Shown: piece after piece, positions 1 through 5,946 of the stretch | Layout of the letters: each line of letters starts with the position of its first letter | Position numbering within the stretch: position 1 is the stretch's first letter | Assembly: GCA_934538895.1 (NCBI GenBank) | Contig: CAKTCH010000061.1 | Location: 1-7,924 of the forward strand | Source of the DNA: an uncultured Alphaproteobacteria bacterium | Lineage (GTDB): Bacteria; Pseudomonadota; Alphaproteobacteria; Micavibrionales; Micavibrionaceae | Direction: 5' to 3' | Length of the DNA: 7,924 bases | The notes under the pieces: model-generated | Seen by the model: only the letters and a program-made list of their open reading frames with translations | Told to the model about the DNA's origin: nothing | Database searches by the model: none | Program-made: the position numbers and the translations under genes

Positions 1-738
1 GCTGAAACCGCCAAAGGCATCCAGCGTGCCGACGCCGAACAAATCCTCAAGGCGTTTGCGGGCGTTGTCGCTGTCGAACAGGCTGCCCGGTTGCACGGTC
101 AGCGTGTCACGTATCAGGGCCAGCAGGTCGAAGAGGCTTTCCTTCTGGCTCAGGCGGTCGGCGATCAGTAATTCGCTGGCGCTCACGCGGCCCAGCGCCA
201 TGGCGAGATCTCTTTCCAGCACGGGCTGGACGTAGAATGCGCCGGTGGAAAGTTCGAGCCATGAAAGCCCGTATTGCCCGCCGACTTCGGCAAGGCAGGC
301 GAGGTAATTATTGCTGCGGGCGTCGAGCAAGCCCTCCTCGGTCAGTGTGCCTTGCGTGACCACGCGGATGACGTCGCGGTTCACCAGCGCTTTCGAGCCG
401 CGCTTCTGCCGGGCTTCTTCCGGCGTTTCGGTCTGGTCGCAGATAGCGACCTTGTGTCCGGCGCGGATCAGCCGGGCCATATAGGCTTCGTGCGCATGGA
501 ACGGCACGCCGCACATGGGGATTTCATCGCCCTGCGTCTTGCCGCGCTTGGTTAGCGTAATGTCGAGAATGGCGGAAGCCACAAGCGCATCGTTGAAGAA
601 CATCTCGTAAAAATCGCCCATGCGATAGAACAGCAGGCAATCGGGATATTGCGCCTTGACGGCATGATATTGCGCCATCATGGGCGTATGGCCTTCGGCG
701 ACGAAGGCTTCTGCTGTTTTCAGGGCTGCGTGAGACAT
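1..738 (-). CDS. mutS: DNA mismatch repair protein MutS, N-terminal part (3' end outside window)
   Basis: The first 246 codons of MutS, which binds base mismatches and small loops as a dimer and recruits MutL; the core, ATPase and C-terminal parts lie beyond the window. The start ATG (738-736) gives MSHAALKTAEAF. The mismatch-recognition domain I is clear: TPMMAQY near residue 18, then YRMGDFYEMF at 38-47, whose F43 and E45 correspond to the Phe-x-Glu wedge that stacks on and contacts the mismatch in E. coli MutS (F36/E38). LTKRG (62-66) and IPMCGVPFHA (73-82) follow, then the connector domain to residue 246. The reading frame is intact. The Shine-Dalgarno is weak (only TAAG-like bases just upstream). 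The in-frame Met20-Met21 is a less likely start because the upstream residues also look family-like. mutS follows dut on the same strand after a 145-base spacer. Identity is near certain. Confidence 0.97.
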   Translation of the reverse strand, partial: MSHAALKTAEAFVAEGHTPMMAQYHAVKAQYPDCLLFYRMGDFYEMFFNDALVASAILDITLTKRGKTQGDEIPMCGVPFHAHEAYMARLIRAGHKVAICDQTETPEEARQKRGSKALVNRDVIRVVTQGTLTEEGLLDARSNNYLACLAEVGGQYGLSWLELSTGAFYVQPVLERDLAMALGRVSASELLIADRLSQKESLFDLLALIRDTLTVQPGSLFDSDNARKRLEDLFGVGTLDAFGGFS

Positions 739-770
739 GTCTTATTTTTACGACAGGCAGCAGGGCGGAT

Positions 771-818
771 AAAGGGTTTTCCATTTTATAGCCGTGATTT
801 TCCGGGGAAAAACCCTTT
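771..818 (-). repeat. Perfect 10-bp inverted repeat in the mutS leader
   Basis: AAAGGGTTTT (771-780) is perfectly complementary to AAAACCCTTT (809-818), with a 28-base loop. On the minus strand the loop contains TATAAA (790-785), a possible -10 about 47 bases from the mutS start, but no good -35 is visible. Another exact TATAAT on the minus strand (841-836) lies further upstream; if it is used, the mutS mRNA leader would contain this hairpin. No run of U follows the 3' arm on the mutS strand, so it is not a standard terminator for dut. A T-rich tract does follow it on the plus strand, but no plus-strand gene precedes it. Role unknown. Confidence 0.5.
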
Positions 819-839
819 TTCTTCTTTCCTGCTGAATTA

Positions 840-869
840 TATCCCCCACCCCTTCAAGGGAGGGGGATA
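840..869. repeat. G/C-rich palindrome between dut and mutS (REP-like or dut 3' hairpin)
   Basis: TATCCCCC (840-847) pairs with GGGGGATA (862-869); the inner CCCT/AGGG can add a second short stem with a TCA loop. It starts 15 bases past the dut stop on the minus strand, so it could stabilise or end the dut transcript, but no U-run follows. Its form, a C-run and G-run palindrome in an intergenic space, also resembles dispersed REP-like elements. Only one copy is seen in this window, so that cannot be decided here. Confidence 0.5.
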
Positions 870-883
870 CGCTTGATCTTATG

Positions 884-1336
884 CTACCGCGTTCCGGTAG
901 AGCCGAAGCCGCCTGCGCCGCGTGCGGTTTCTTCCAGTGCGGCCACCACTTCCCATGTGGCGGTGCTGTGGCGGGCGATCACCATCTGGGCGATGCGCAT
1001 TCCGCGCTCTATGGTGAAGGGCTCGGTGCTGAGATTGGCGAGGATGATTTTAATCTCGCCGCGGTAATCGGCATCGATCGTGCCGGGACTGTTGAGGACG
1101 GTTATGCCGTTCTTGAGCGCCAGGCCGGAGCGCGGGCGCACCTGCGCTTCGAAACCGGCGGGCAGGGCGATGGCAAGACCTGTCGGGATCAACGTGCGCG
1201 TGCCGGGTGTCAGTGTGATCGGCGCATCGATGGCGGCGCACAGATCCATGCCGGCGGATTGCTCTGTCGCATAAGCGGGCAGGGGAATGCCTTCGGCGTG
1301 AGAAAAGGTTGTCAGCGCGACTTTGATCCTGTCCAT
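884..1336 (-). CDS. dut: Deoxyuridine 5'-triphosphate nucleotidohydrolase (dUTPase)
   Basis: Hydrolyses dUTP to dUMP and pyrophosphate, keeping uracil out of DNA and supplying dUMP to thymidylate synthase. It is a 150-residue homotrimeric-type dUTPase, the usual length, with all five motifs in order: AGMDLCA (28-34), PRSGLALK (68-75), LNSPGTIDADYRGEI (81-95), RGMRIAQMVI (111-120) and the glycine-rich C-terminal arm RGAGGFGSTG (139-148). D90 matches the residue that activates the catalytic water in E. coli Dut; F144 of the arm would stack on the uracil. The start is supported by AGGAG (plus-strand CTCCT, 1344-1348) seven bases upstream. The preceding gene ends in a strong terminator only about 30 bases upstream, so dut depends on read-through or on a promoter squeezed into 1397-1434. 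In many alphaproteobacteria dut closes a ubiE-ubiB-coaBC-dut cluster; here ubiE lies two genes upstream. Confidence 0.97.
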   Translation of the reverse strand: MDRIKVALTTFSHAEGIPLPAYATEQSAGMDLCAAIDAPITLTPGTRTLIPTGLAIALPAGFEAQVRPRSGLALKNGITVLNSPGTIDADYRGEIKIILANLSTEPFTIERGMRIAQMVIARHSTATWEVVAALEETARGAGGFGSTGTR

Positions 1337-1365
1337 TCTATATCTCCTGCTTTAGCGATGGGGTT

Positions 1366-1396
1366 AAAAGAAAACCCCGCTGTTTCCGGCGGGGTT
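1366..1396 (-). terminator. Rho-independent terminator of the EF-hand gene
   Basis: Read on the minus strand, AACCCCGC (1396-1389), an 8-base loop and GCGGGGTT (1380-1373) form a perfect 8-bp GC-rich stem, followed at once by TTTTCTTTT (1374-1366). It lies about 40 bases after the EF-hand gene stop and some 18 bases before the dut Shine-Dalgarno. It therefore ends the upstream transcript and sits in the dut leader. Confidence 0.85.
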
Positions 1397-1434
1397 ATCC
1401 TAGACAATTTTATCAGGAAGGTCGAGTCGCCGCA

Positions 1435-2118
1435 TTAGTGCGCGCTGTGATCTTCAACTGCCGGGGCGGTTTCTTCCGTTGCTTCTTTCGGAGCTGCGAG
1501 AGCGGCTTTATCTTCCTCGGGAGTGATGAAGCCATCGCCGTCAGAGTCGATCCTGGAAAACTCGGCGGCTACATTCGGGTTGGCAGCTACGGCTTCATCG
1601 CGGCTCAGCTTGCCATCGCCGTCTGTATCGGCCTTCGTAAACTCTGCGGTGTGTGCGTCCGCATCGATAACGGCAGCATCGGCAGCGACTTCCGTTTTCA
1701 CAGAAGCCTGCGCGGCGAGGCATTCAGCCAAATCTTTTTGCGCCTTTTCAACGCCGGCTGTGCCCATGGCTGCCGTGACAGCGGCTTGCAGCATGTCGCA
1801 GTTCGGGGCCGGAACCGGGGCCGTTTCAGTCGTGGTGGTGACGACATCGGTTACGGTCTGGGTCACTGTGCCGTCCGGCGCGACTTCGGTCGTTTCGGCA
1901 ACCGGCGTCGATTCAACGGATACGGTGGCTTCCGTAAGCGGTGCGTCCGTTTCGGCGATGATGATCGCATCTTCCGTGGATTCACCCGCCGCCGGAGAAA
2001 TCGCCGCGTATTCAGCGCCGCCGCGTGCAGTGAAGAAATTGTCATATACGAGATAGGCGCCTGCCAGACCGGCAACCATAACGGCGACTGCGGGGGTAAT
2101 GTTACGAATGATGCTCAT
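1435..2118 (-). CDS. Membrane-anchored protein with two EF-hand calcium-binding motifs
   Basis: A 227-residue protein of unknown function. Residues 7-29 form one hydrophobic segment (ITPAVAVMVAGLAGAYLV core) after a short N-terminus with basic R5, fitting a signal-anchor with the rest in the periplasm. A Thr/Val/Glu-rich, probably disordered stretch (about 45-105) follows. A region bounded by C107 and C133 (CX25C) may form a disulphide-closed helical hairpin. Two canonical EF-hand loops then appear: DTDGDGKLSRDE (164-175) and DSDGDGFITPEE (191-202), each with Asp at 1, 3 and 5, Gly at 6 and Glu at 12. The acidic, Ala/Glu-rich tail ends HSAH. The start at 2118 is chosen because AGGAAG lies six bases upstream and the hydrophobic segment then begins near residue 7. 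An in-frame ATG at 2211 would add 31 residues but has no Shine-Dalgarno. The gene has its own terminator. Calcium binding is inferred from the loops; a calcium-sensing, buffering or matrix-interaction role is a guess. Confidence 0.88.
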   Translation of the reverse strand: MSIIRNITPAVAVMVAGLAGAYLVYDNFFTARGGAEYAAISPAAGESTEDAIIIAETDAPLTEATVSVESTPVAETTEVAPDGTVTQTVTDVVTTTTETAPVPAPNCDMLQAAVTAAMGTAGVEKAQKDLAECLAAQASVKTEVAADAAVIDADAHTAEFTKADTDGDGKLSRDEAVAANPNVAAEFSRIDSDGDGFITPEEDKAALAAPKEATEETAPAVEDHSAH

Positions 2119-2219
2119 TTGTTGCTTCCTAAATAACGGACGTAAAAGGCGAAAGCCCAACTCCGGACTCTCCTGAACCTGTTTTCTAATAGAGGAATAA
2201 GGAAAAATCATGGCGTGCG

Positions 2220-2236
2220 CAACGGCGGAGCCGTTG
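2220..2236. repeat. 7-bp perfect inverted repeat between ubiE and the EF-hand gene
   Basis: CAACGGC and GCCGTTG separated by three bases. It lies 34 bases past the ubiE stop on the minus strand. With no U-run directly after it on either strand it is at best a weak ubiE 3' hairpin; it may instead be a protein-binding dyad upstream of the EF-hand gene. Confidence 0.45.
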
Positions 2237-2260
2237 AAAACACAGTAAAAATCAAGTTTC

Positions 2261-2269
2261 TGTGGATAA
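2261..2269 (-). promoter_or_regulatory. Consensus DnaA-box sequence
   Basis: The minus strand reads TTATCCACA, identical to the strongest E. coli DnaA box. It abuts the ubiE stop codon and is followed on that strand by an AT-rich stretch. It is a lone exact match; a 9-base word has a non-negligible chance of occurring in a window this size, so function is uncertain. No cluster of boxes suggests an origin. Confidence 0.3.
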
Positions 2270-3028
2270 TCAGGCTTTAAGGCCCTGATGGATCGCCGCG
2301 ATGCCGAAACTGAGATTGGTGAATGACGCGGCGGTGAACCCGGCCTGCGTCATGCGGCGGGTCAATTGGCGCTGTGTTGGGAATTTTCTAATACTTTCAA
2401 TGAGATATTGATAGCTGTCGCGATCCCTGGCGATCAATTGACCCATGCGCGGGATCAGCATTTCGGAATAACGGTCGTAAAGCGGTCCTAAAAACGGGTC
2501 TTCGACGTGGCTGAATTCAAGGCAGAAAAAGCGCCCGCCGGGCTTCAGGACGCGGCAGGCCTCCCTCAAAGCATTGTCGATCCGGGTAACGTTTCGCAGG
2601 CCGAAGGCAATGGTGTAAACATCGACGCTGTCGCTGGGGGCGGGCAGTTTTTCAGCATCGCCCGTGACCCATTCAAAGTCATCGACCCAGCCTTTGTTCA
2701 GGGCGCGGTCGCGGCCCACACGCAGCATTTCGGCATTGATATCGCAGACGGTAATCGGGGCATCAGGCCCGGCGGTCTTGCGGATGCGAAAGGCGATATC
2801 GCCCGTACCGCCCGCGACGTCGAGATAACGCAGGCCCGGTTTCGGGCGGATCAGTCGGATCAGGCGATCTTTCCAGAGGCGGTGGACGCCCCCCGACATG
2901 ACGTCGTTCATAACGTCGTAGCTATCCGCCACGGAATCGAAGACGCCGCGCACAAGCGTCGCCTTGTCTTCGGCTTTCACGCGTCTGGTGCCAAACCATT
3001 CGCCTTCGGGGTTTCTCATCTGCTTCAT
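2270..3028 (-). CDS. ubiE: Demethylmenaquinone/ubiquinone biosynthesis C-methyltransferase UbiE
   Basis: SAM-dependent C-methylation of the quinone ring in ubiquinone (and, where present, menaquinone) synthesis, at the inner face of the cytoplasmic membrane. At 252 residues it is of normal length and intact. Family landmarks: VFDSVADSYDVMNDVMS (29-45) followed by HRLWK, the SAM-binding motif I LDVAGGTGDIA (69-79), GDAEKLP (123-129), GLRNV (143-147), RVLKPGGRF..LEFS (159-173), YQYLIESIRKFPTQ (206-219) and GIAAIHQG (242-249). The first ATG (3028) has no clear Shine-Dalgarno; ATG at 3019 (Met4) is an alternative, and neither changes the domain. ubiE is divergent from murJ across a 134-base spacer. 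In many alphaproteobacteria ubiE is followed by ubiB, coaBC and dut; here the next genes are the EF-hand gene and dut. Confidence 0.97.
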   Translation of the reverse strand: MKQMRNPEGEWFGTRRVKAEDKATLVRGVFDSVADSYDVMNDVMSGGVHRLWKDRLIRLIRPKPGLRYLDVAGGTGDIAFRIRKTAGPDAPITVCDINAEMLRVGRDRALNKGWVDDFEWVTGDAEKLPAPSDSVDVYTIAFGLRNVTRIDNALREACRVLKPGGRFFCLEFSHVEDPFLGPLYDRYSEMLIPRMGQLIARDRDSYQYLIESIRKFPTQRQLTRRMTQAGFTAASFTNLSFGIAAIHQGLKA

Positions 3029-3104
3029 GGGCGGCAGACTAACAGGGCGGGTACGGGCGGGAAAGGGCTAACTTTCTCCCTGTATTCTTCTTCGACATAT
3101 CGTT

Positions 3105-3133
3105 ACAGGGGCTTGCCAGCGCTATGCCCCTGT
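3105..3133 (+). promoter_or_regulatory. Strong hairpin in the murJ leader
   Basis: ACAGGGGC (3105-3112) and GCCCCTGT (3126-3133) form a perfect 8-bp stem with a 13-base loop, followed on the plus strand by CTTTATT. The stem ends 29 bases before the murJ start and about 20 bases before its AGGA Shine-Dalgarno (3154-3157). The tail is too poor in T for a classical terminator. It could act in the murJ 5' UTR as an attenuator or stability element, or as an operator dyad in the divergent ubiE/murJ spacer. A TACAAT -10-like hexamer on the minus strand (3143-3138) would put the same hairpin in the ubiE leader. Function is inferred. Confidence 0.45.
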
Positions 3134-3162
3134 CTTTATTGTAGCCGCTGGGCAGGAAAATT

Positions 3163-4752
3163 ATGAAATTAATCAAGGCGATGGCGACTGTAGGCGGGCT
3201 GACCGGGCTTTCCCGGGTGGTCGGTTTCGTGCGCGACGTCATGACCGCTTATTTCCTCGGGGCGGGGCCGGTGGCCGATGCTTTCGTGGTGGCGCTCAAA
3301 CTGCCGAATTTTTTCCGTCATGTCACCGCCGAGGGCGCTTTCAGCGTTTCCTTCGTGCCGCTTTATGCCGAGACGCTGCAAAAGGAAGGCGAGGAAGAAG
3401 CCGGAAAATTCGCGGGCCAGGCTTTCATGACCATGCTGGCGATCCTCAGCGTCTTCATCGCGATCATTATGCTGGCGATGCCATGGGTCATCTATGCCAT
3501 CGCGCCGGGTTTTCAGGCGGGGACAGAGCAATATGATCTGGCCGTCGGCATGTCGCAGATCACGTTTCCTTATCTGCTGTTGATGTCATTGGCGGCGCTG
3601 GTCGGCGGGATGCTGAACGCGCATGATAAATTCGGCCCTTTCGCGGCGGCCTCGGTGTTCTTCAATATCTGCCAGATCGGGTTCATGCTGATTTCCGATC
3701 AATTCCCGACGGTAGGCCATGCGCTTTCGTGGGGTGTCGCCGTTTCAGGCGTGGTTCAGCTGGCATGGCTATGGTGGTTTCTGCGCCGCTATAAAATCCA
3801 GTTGCCGCTGGTGCGCCCGCGCCTGAGCGCGCGCGCGCGCAAGCTTTACCGCCTGATGGGGCCGGGCGTGCTGGGGGCGGGCATCATTCACGTCAATTTA
3901 TTCGCCGATATCATGATCGCTTCGTTCCTGTCGGCAGGGGCGATTTCCGCGCTTTACTATGCTGATCGGCTGTTCCAGTTGCCGCTGGGCGTGGTCGGCA
4001 TCGCCGTGGGCACGGCACTGCTGCCGATGCTGACCAAGGCGCTGGCGGCGGATAATAAAGGTGAAGCGCGGGATCTCTTCAATCGCGCGCTGGAATATTG
4101 CCTGTTTTTCACCGTACCTGCCGCCGTCGCGCTGATGACGGTGACGCACGATATTATCCAGGTGCTGTTCGAGCGTGGCGAATTCACCGCGGCTGATACC
4201 GCCCGCGCGGCGCCGGCACTGGCGTGCCTTGCTATCGGTTTGCCTGCCTATGTCGGCGTGAAGATTTTTTCCTCCGCCTACTGGTCCCGGCAGGATACCA
4301 AGACGCCGGTTAAAATCGCCGCCATCATGGCGCTTGTGAATATCGGTGTGGCGCTGGTGCTGACGCAGTTTCTTGATGTCGCCGGTATCGCGCTGGCCAC
4401 GGGTCTTGCCGGATGGGTGCAATGTTATTTCCTCTGGCGCGGGTTGCGCGGGAACGATACCACCATGTTCGATGCCCGTTTAAAACGTACTGTGCCGCGC
4501 ATTGCCGGGTGCGCGTTGCTGATGGGATGTACGATTTTCGCTATCTCATGGTATGCGCAGCCGTGGTTCCATGGCGTCTTCTGGCGGCAGGTTGCGGCTC
4601 TGGGCTTTTTGGTGGGCGCGGGGGCTGGCGTTTATTTCCTGAGCGCGCATTTCACAGGCATATTCCGCTTTGGCGATTTGAAAAAATATTTCACTCGCCG
4701 CCGCAAGGTCGCCGCGGTCGATGCCACGACCGTGCAGGAAACAGACTTATAA
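3163..4752 (+). CDS. murJ: Lipid II flippase MurJ (MviN, MOP superfamily)
   Basis: Integral inner-membrane protein that moves lipid II, the peptidoglycan precursor, from the cytoplasmic to the periplasmic leaflet. The 529 residues form a long series of hydrophobic segments, consistent with the family's 14 membrane helices, and end in a basic cytoplasmic tail (TRRRK near 511-515). The N-terminus aligns with E. coli MurJ without a gap: R18 and R24 in SRVVGFVRD, D39, R52 in KLPNFFRH, and AEGAFS (56-61), including the charged cavity residues needed in E. coli. YYADRLFQLPLGV (265-277) holds R269, the counterpart of E. coli R270; the E. coli E273 position is Gln here. SRQDTKTPVK (375-384) is another family signature. 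The start has AGGA (3154-3157) at suitable spacing. trpS follows 186 bases later, a neighbour pair known in other alphaproteobacteria. A (GC)7 run at 3827-3840 lies inside the frame. Confidence 0.96.
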   Translation: MKLIKAMATVGGLTGLSRVVGFVRDVMTAYFLGAGPVADAFVVALKLPNFFRHVTAEGAFSVSFVPLYAETLQKEGEEEAGKFAGQAFMTMLAILSVFIAIIMLAMPWVIYAIAPGFQAGTEQYDLAVGMSQITFPYLLLMSLAALVGGMLNAHDKFGPFAAASVFFNICQIGFMLISDQFPTVGHALSWGVAVSGVVQLAWLWWFLRRYKIQLPLVRPRLSARARKLYRLMGPGVLGAGIIHVNLFADIMIASFLSAGAISALYYADRLFQLPLGVVGIAVGTALLPMLTKALAADNKGEARDLFNRALEYCLFFTVPAAVALMTVTHDIIQVLFERGEFTAADTARAAPALACLAIGLPAYVGVKIFSSAYWSRQDTKTPVKIAAIMALVNIGVALVLTQFLDVAGIALATGLAGWVQCYFLWRGLRGNDTTMFDARLKRTVPRIAGCALLMGCTIFAISWYAQPWFHGVFWRQVAALGFLVGAGAGVYFLSAHFTGIFRFGDLKKYFTRRRKVAAVDATTVQETDL

Positions 4753-4756
4753 ACGC

Positions 4757-4786
4757 TGGACTTACCGGCGGTGCCATGATTATAGT
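4757..4786 (+). promoter_or_regulatory. Candidate sigma-70-type promoter of the trpS leader
   Basis: TGGACT (4757-4762, four of six matches to TTGACA), an 18-base spacer and TATAGT (4781-4786, five of six matches to TATAAT). Transcription would begin near 4793, only a few bases before the leader-peptide Shine-Dalgarno AAGGA (4797-4801), giving a compact leader like that of trp attenuators. It lies just after the murJ stop, so trpS could be transcribed separately from murJ. Confidence 0.45.
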
Positions 4787-4808
4787 AACCTTGCTGAAGG
4801 ATTTGAAA

Positions 4809-4853
4809 ATGACCGCAGGCTTTAACGATATCTGGCTCTGGCGACGCTCATAG
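4809..4853 (+). CDS. Putative Trp-containing leader peptide upstream of trpS (14 aa)
   Basis: A 14-codon ORF reading MTAGFNDIWLWRRS, preceded by AAGGA (4797-4801) seven bases before the ATG. Trp codons are 9 and 11 (4833-4835, 4839-4841), which is high for so short a peptide. It ends at TAG 85 bases before trpS. The length, the Trp cluster near the C-terminus and the downstream alternative hairpins match a transcription-attenuation leader. From memory, the 14-residue TrpL peptide of Sinorhizobium ([14 protein letters not shown]) is alike in size and layout. E. coli pheM before pheST shows that synthetase genes can be controlled this way. The same frame is open upstream into murJ, so openness alone is no evidence; the Shine-Dalgarno, Trp codons and position are. 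Not proven to be translated. Confidence 0.5.
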   Translation: MTAGFNDIWLWRRS

Positions 4854-4900
4854 AAACGGGCGTGCCGTTGCGCGTCATGGCTGCCACGGCAGCCTTTCCC
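4843..4900 (+). promoter_or_regulatory. Putative tryptophan attenuator: alternative hairpins before trpS
   Basis: Three competing pairings follow the Trp codons. AACGG (4855-4859) pairs with CCGTT (4865-4869), directly after the leader stop. TGCCGT (4863-4868) can instead pair with ACGGCA (4886-4891). GGCTGC (4879-4884) pairs with GCAGCC (4889-4894) around a CACG loop, followed by TTTCCCCCTT, a weak terminator-like tail. The second pairing excludes both others, as an antiterminator would. GACGC (4843-4847), partly under a ribosome stalled at Trp codons, can also pair with GCGTC (4872-4876). The weak U-tract is the main reservation. The hairpin at 4879-4894 could alternatively be a simple murJ terminator. 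Confidence 0.42.
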
Positions 4901-4938
4901 CCTTCAGAATTTCAGGATATTCAGAAAGAAACAGTCAG

Positions 4939-5946
4939 ATGACGAAAAAACGCATCTTCTCCGGAATGCAGCCGACGAACAATTTGCACCTTGGTAATTA
5001 TCTCGGGGCGCTCAAGAACTGGGTCGATCTGCAAAAGCAGGGCGACGAATGCATCTTCTGCGTGGTCGATCTGCACGCCGTTACCGTGCCGCAGGAACCG
5101 GAAAACCTCCGCCGCTCCACGCGCGAGATCGCGGCGGCTTATATCGCGGCGGGTATCGATCCGGCAAAGGCCATTATTTTTCCGCAGTCGGCTGTGCCGG
5201 CGCATTCGCAATTGATGTGGCTGCTGTCCACCATCACGCAGATGGGCAAGCTGGAACGCATGACCCAGTTCAAGGACAAGGCCGGTAAAAACGCCGAGCG
5301 CGTGGGGCTGGGCCTGTTCGCCTATCCTGTGCTGATGGCGGCTGACATTCTGGTCTACAAGGCGACGCATGTGCCTGTGGGCGAGGATCAGAAACAGCAT
5401 CTGGAACTGGCGCGTGAAATCGCCTCCACTTTCAACACGCGTTATAAAACCGATTTCTTTCCGCAGCCCGAGCCGCAGATTCTGGGTGAGGCGACGCGCG
5501 TCATGTCGCTGAAAGACGGCAGCAAGAAAATGAGCAAGTCGGATGAATCCGATCTCTCGCGCATCAACCTGACCGACAACGCGGAAACCATCGCCAGCAA
5601 GATCAAACGCGCGCAATCCGATTCCGAACCTCTGCCTTTAACCATCGAGGGGCTGGAAGGCCGGGCGGGGGCCGACAACCTTGTGACCATCTATGCCGCA
5701 CTGAACGGCCAGACCAAGGCCAACGTGCTGAAAGAATTCGGCGGCCAGCAATGGTCTGCTTTCAAACCCGCCCTGGCGGAAGTGGCCGTGAAGCGCCTGT
5801 CCCCCATTACGGAGCGCATGACCGATCTTCTGGCCAACCCGCAGGAAATCGATCGCATCCTGAAAGACGGCGCGGAGCAGGCGGATATTATCGCCCGTCC
5901 GGTTCTGCGTGATGCAATGGATATTATGGGGTTCTGGAAGGCTTAG
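4939..5946 (+). CDS. trpS: Tryptophan--tRNA ligase (TrpRS)
   Basis: Charges tRNA-Trp with tryptophan using ATP in the cytoplasm. A complete class I synthetase of 335 residues, the normal bacterial length. It begins MTKKRIFSGMQPTNNLHLGN, where HLGN (17-20) is the HIGH-type ATP motif; AADILVY (134-140) contains D136, corresponding to the Asp that reads the indole nitrogen in the Bacillus enzyme; VGEDQKQH (147-154) follows; and KMSKS is at 197-201. The helical C-terminal anticodon-binding part is complete to FWKA. The start fits the family N-terminus, though the Shine-Dalgarno is weak (GAAAGAAA region). The 85 bases upstream hold the putative attenuator. The last 23 bases overlap, antisense, the 3' end of the DUF4325 gene, and no terminator is evident between the two convergent genes. 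Confidence 0.98.
   Translation: MTKKRIFSGMQPTNNLHLGNYLGALKNWVDLQKQGDECIFCVVDLHAVTVPQEPENLRRSTREIAAAYIAAGIDPAKAIIFPQSAVPAHSQLMWLLSTITQMGKLERMTQFKDKAGKNAERVGLGLFAYPVLMAADILVYKATHVPVGEDQKQHLELAREIASTFNTRYKTDFFPQPEPQILGEATRVMSLKDGSKKMSKSDESDLSRINLTDNAETIASKIKRAQSDSEPLPLTIEGLEGRAGADNLVTIYAALNGQTKANVLKEFGGQQWSAFKPALAEVAVKRLSPITERMTDLLANPQEIDRILKDGAEQADIIARPVLRDAMDIMGFWKA

Noticed and set aside
2119..2211. 31-residue N-terminal extension of the EF-hand protein from the ATG at 2211
   Set aside because: No Shine-Dalgarno upstream of it, whereas the ATG at 2118 has AGGAAG at six bases and places the hydrophobic anchor at the N-terminus.
3827..3840. (GC)7 alternating tract, possibly Z-DNA-forming
   Set aside because: It lies within murJ and encodes a plausible loop (SARAR); simple consequence of GC-rich Ala/Arg codons.
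3898..4422. Long open frame antisense to murJ (174 codons)
   Set aside because: It lies wholly within a confidently coding gene on the other strand, has a low-complexity His/Arg/Gln-rich product typical of antisense shadows, and has no supported start.
4903..4924. Three spaced copies of TTCAG just before trpS
   Set aside because: Five-base words at uneven spacing are too short to call a repeat element or binding array.
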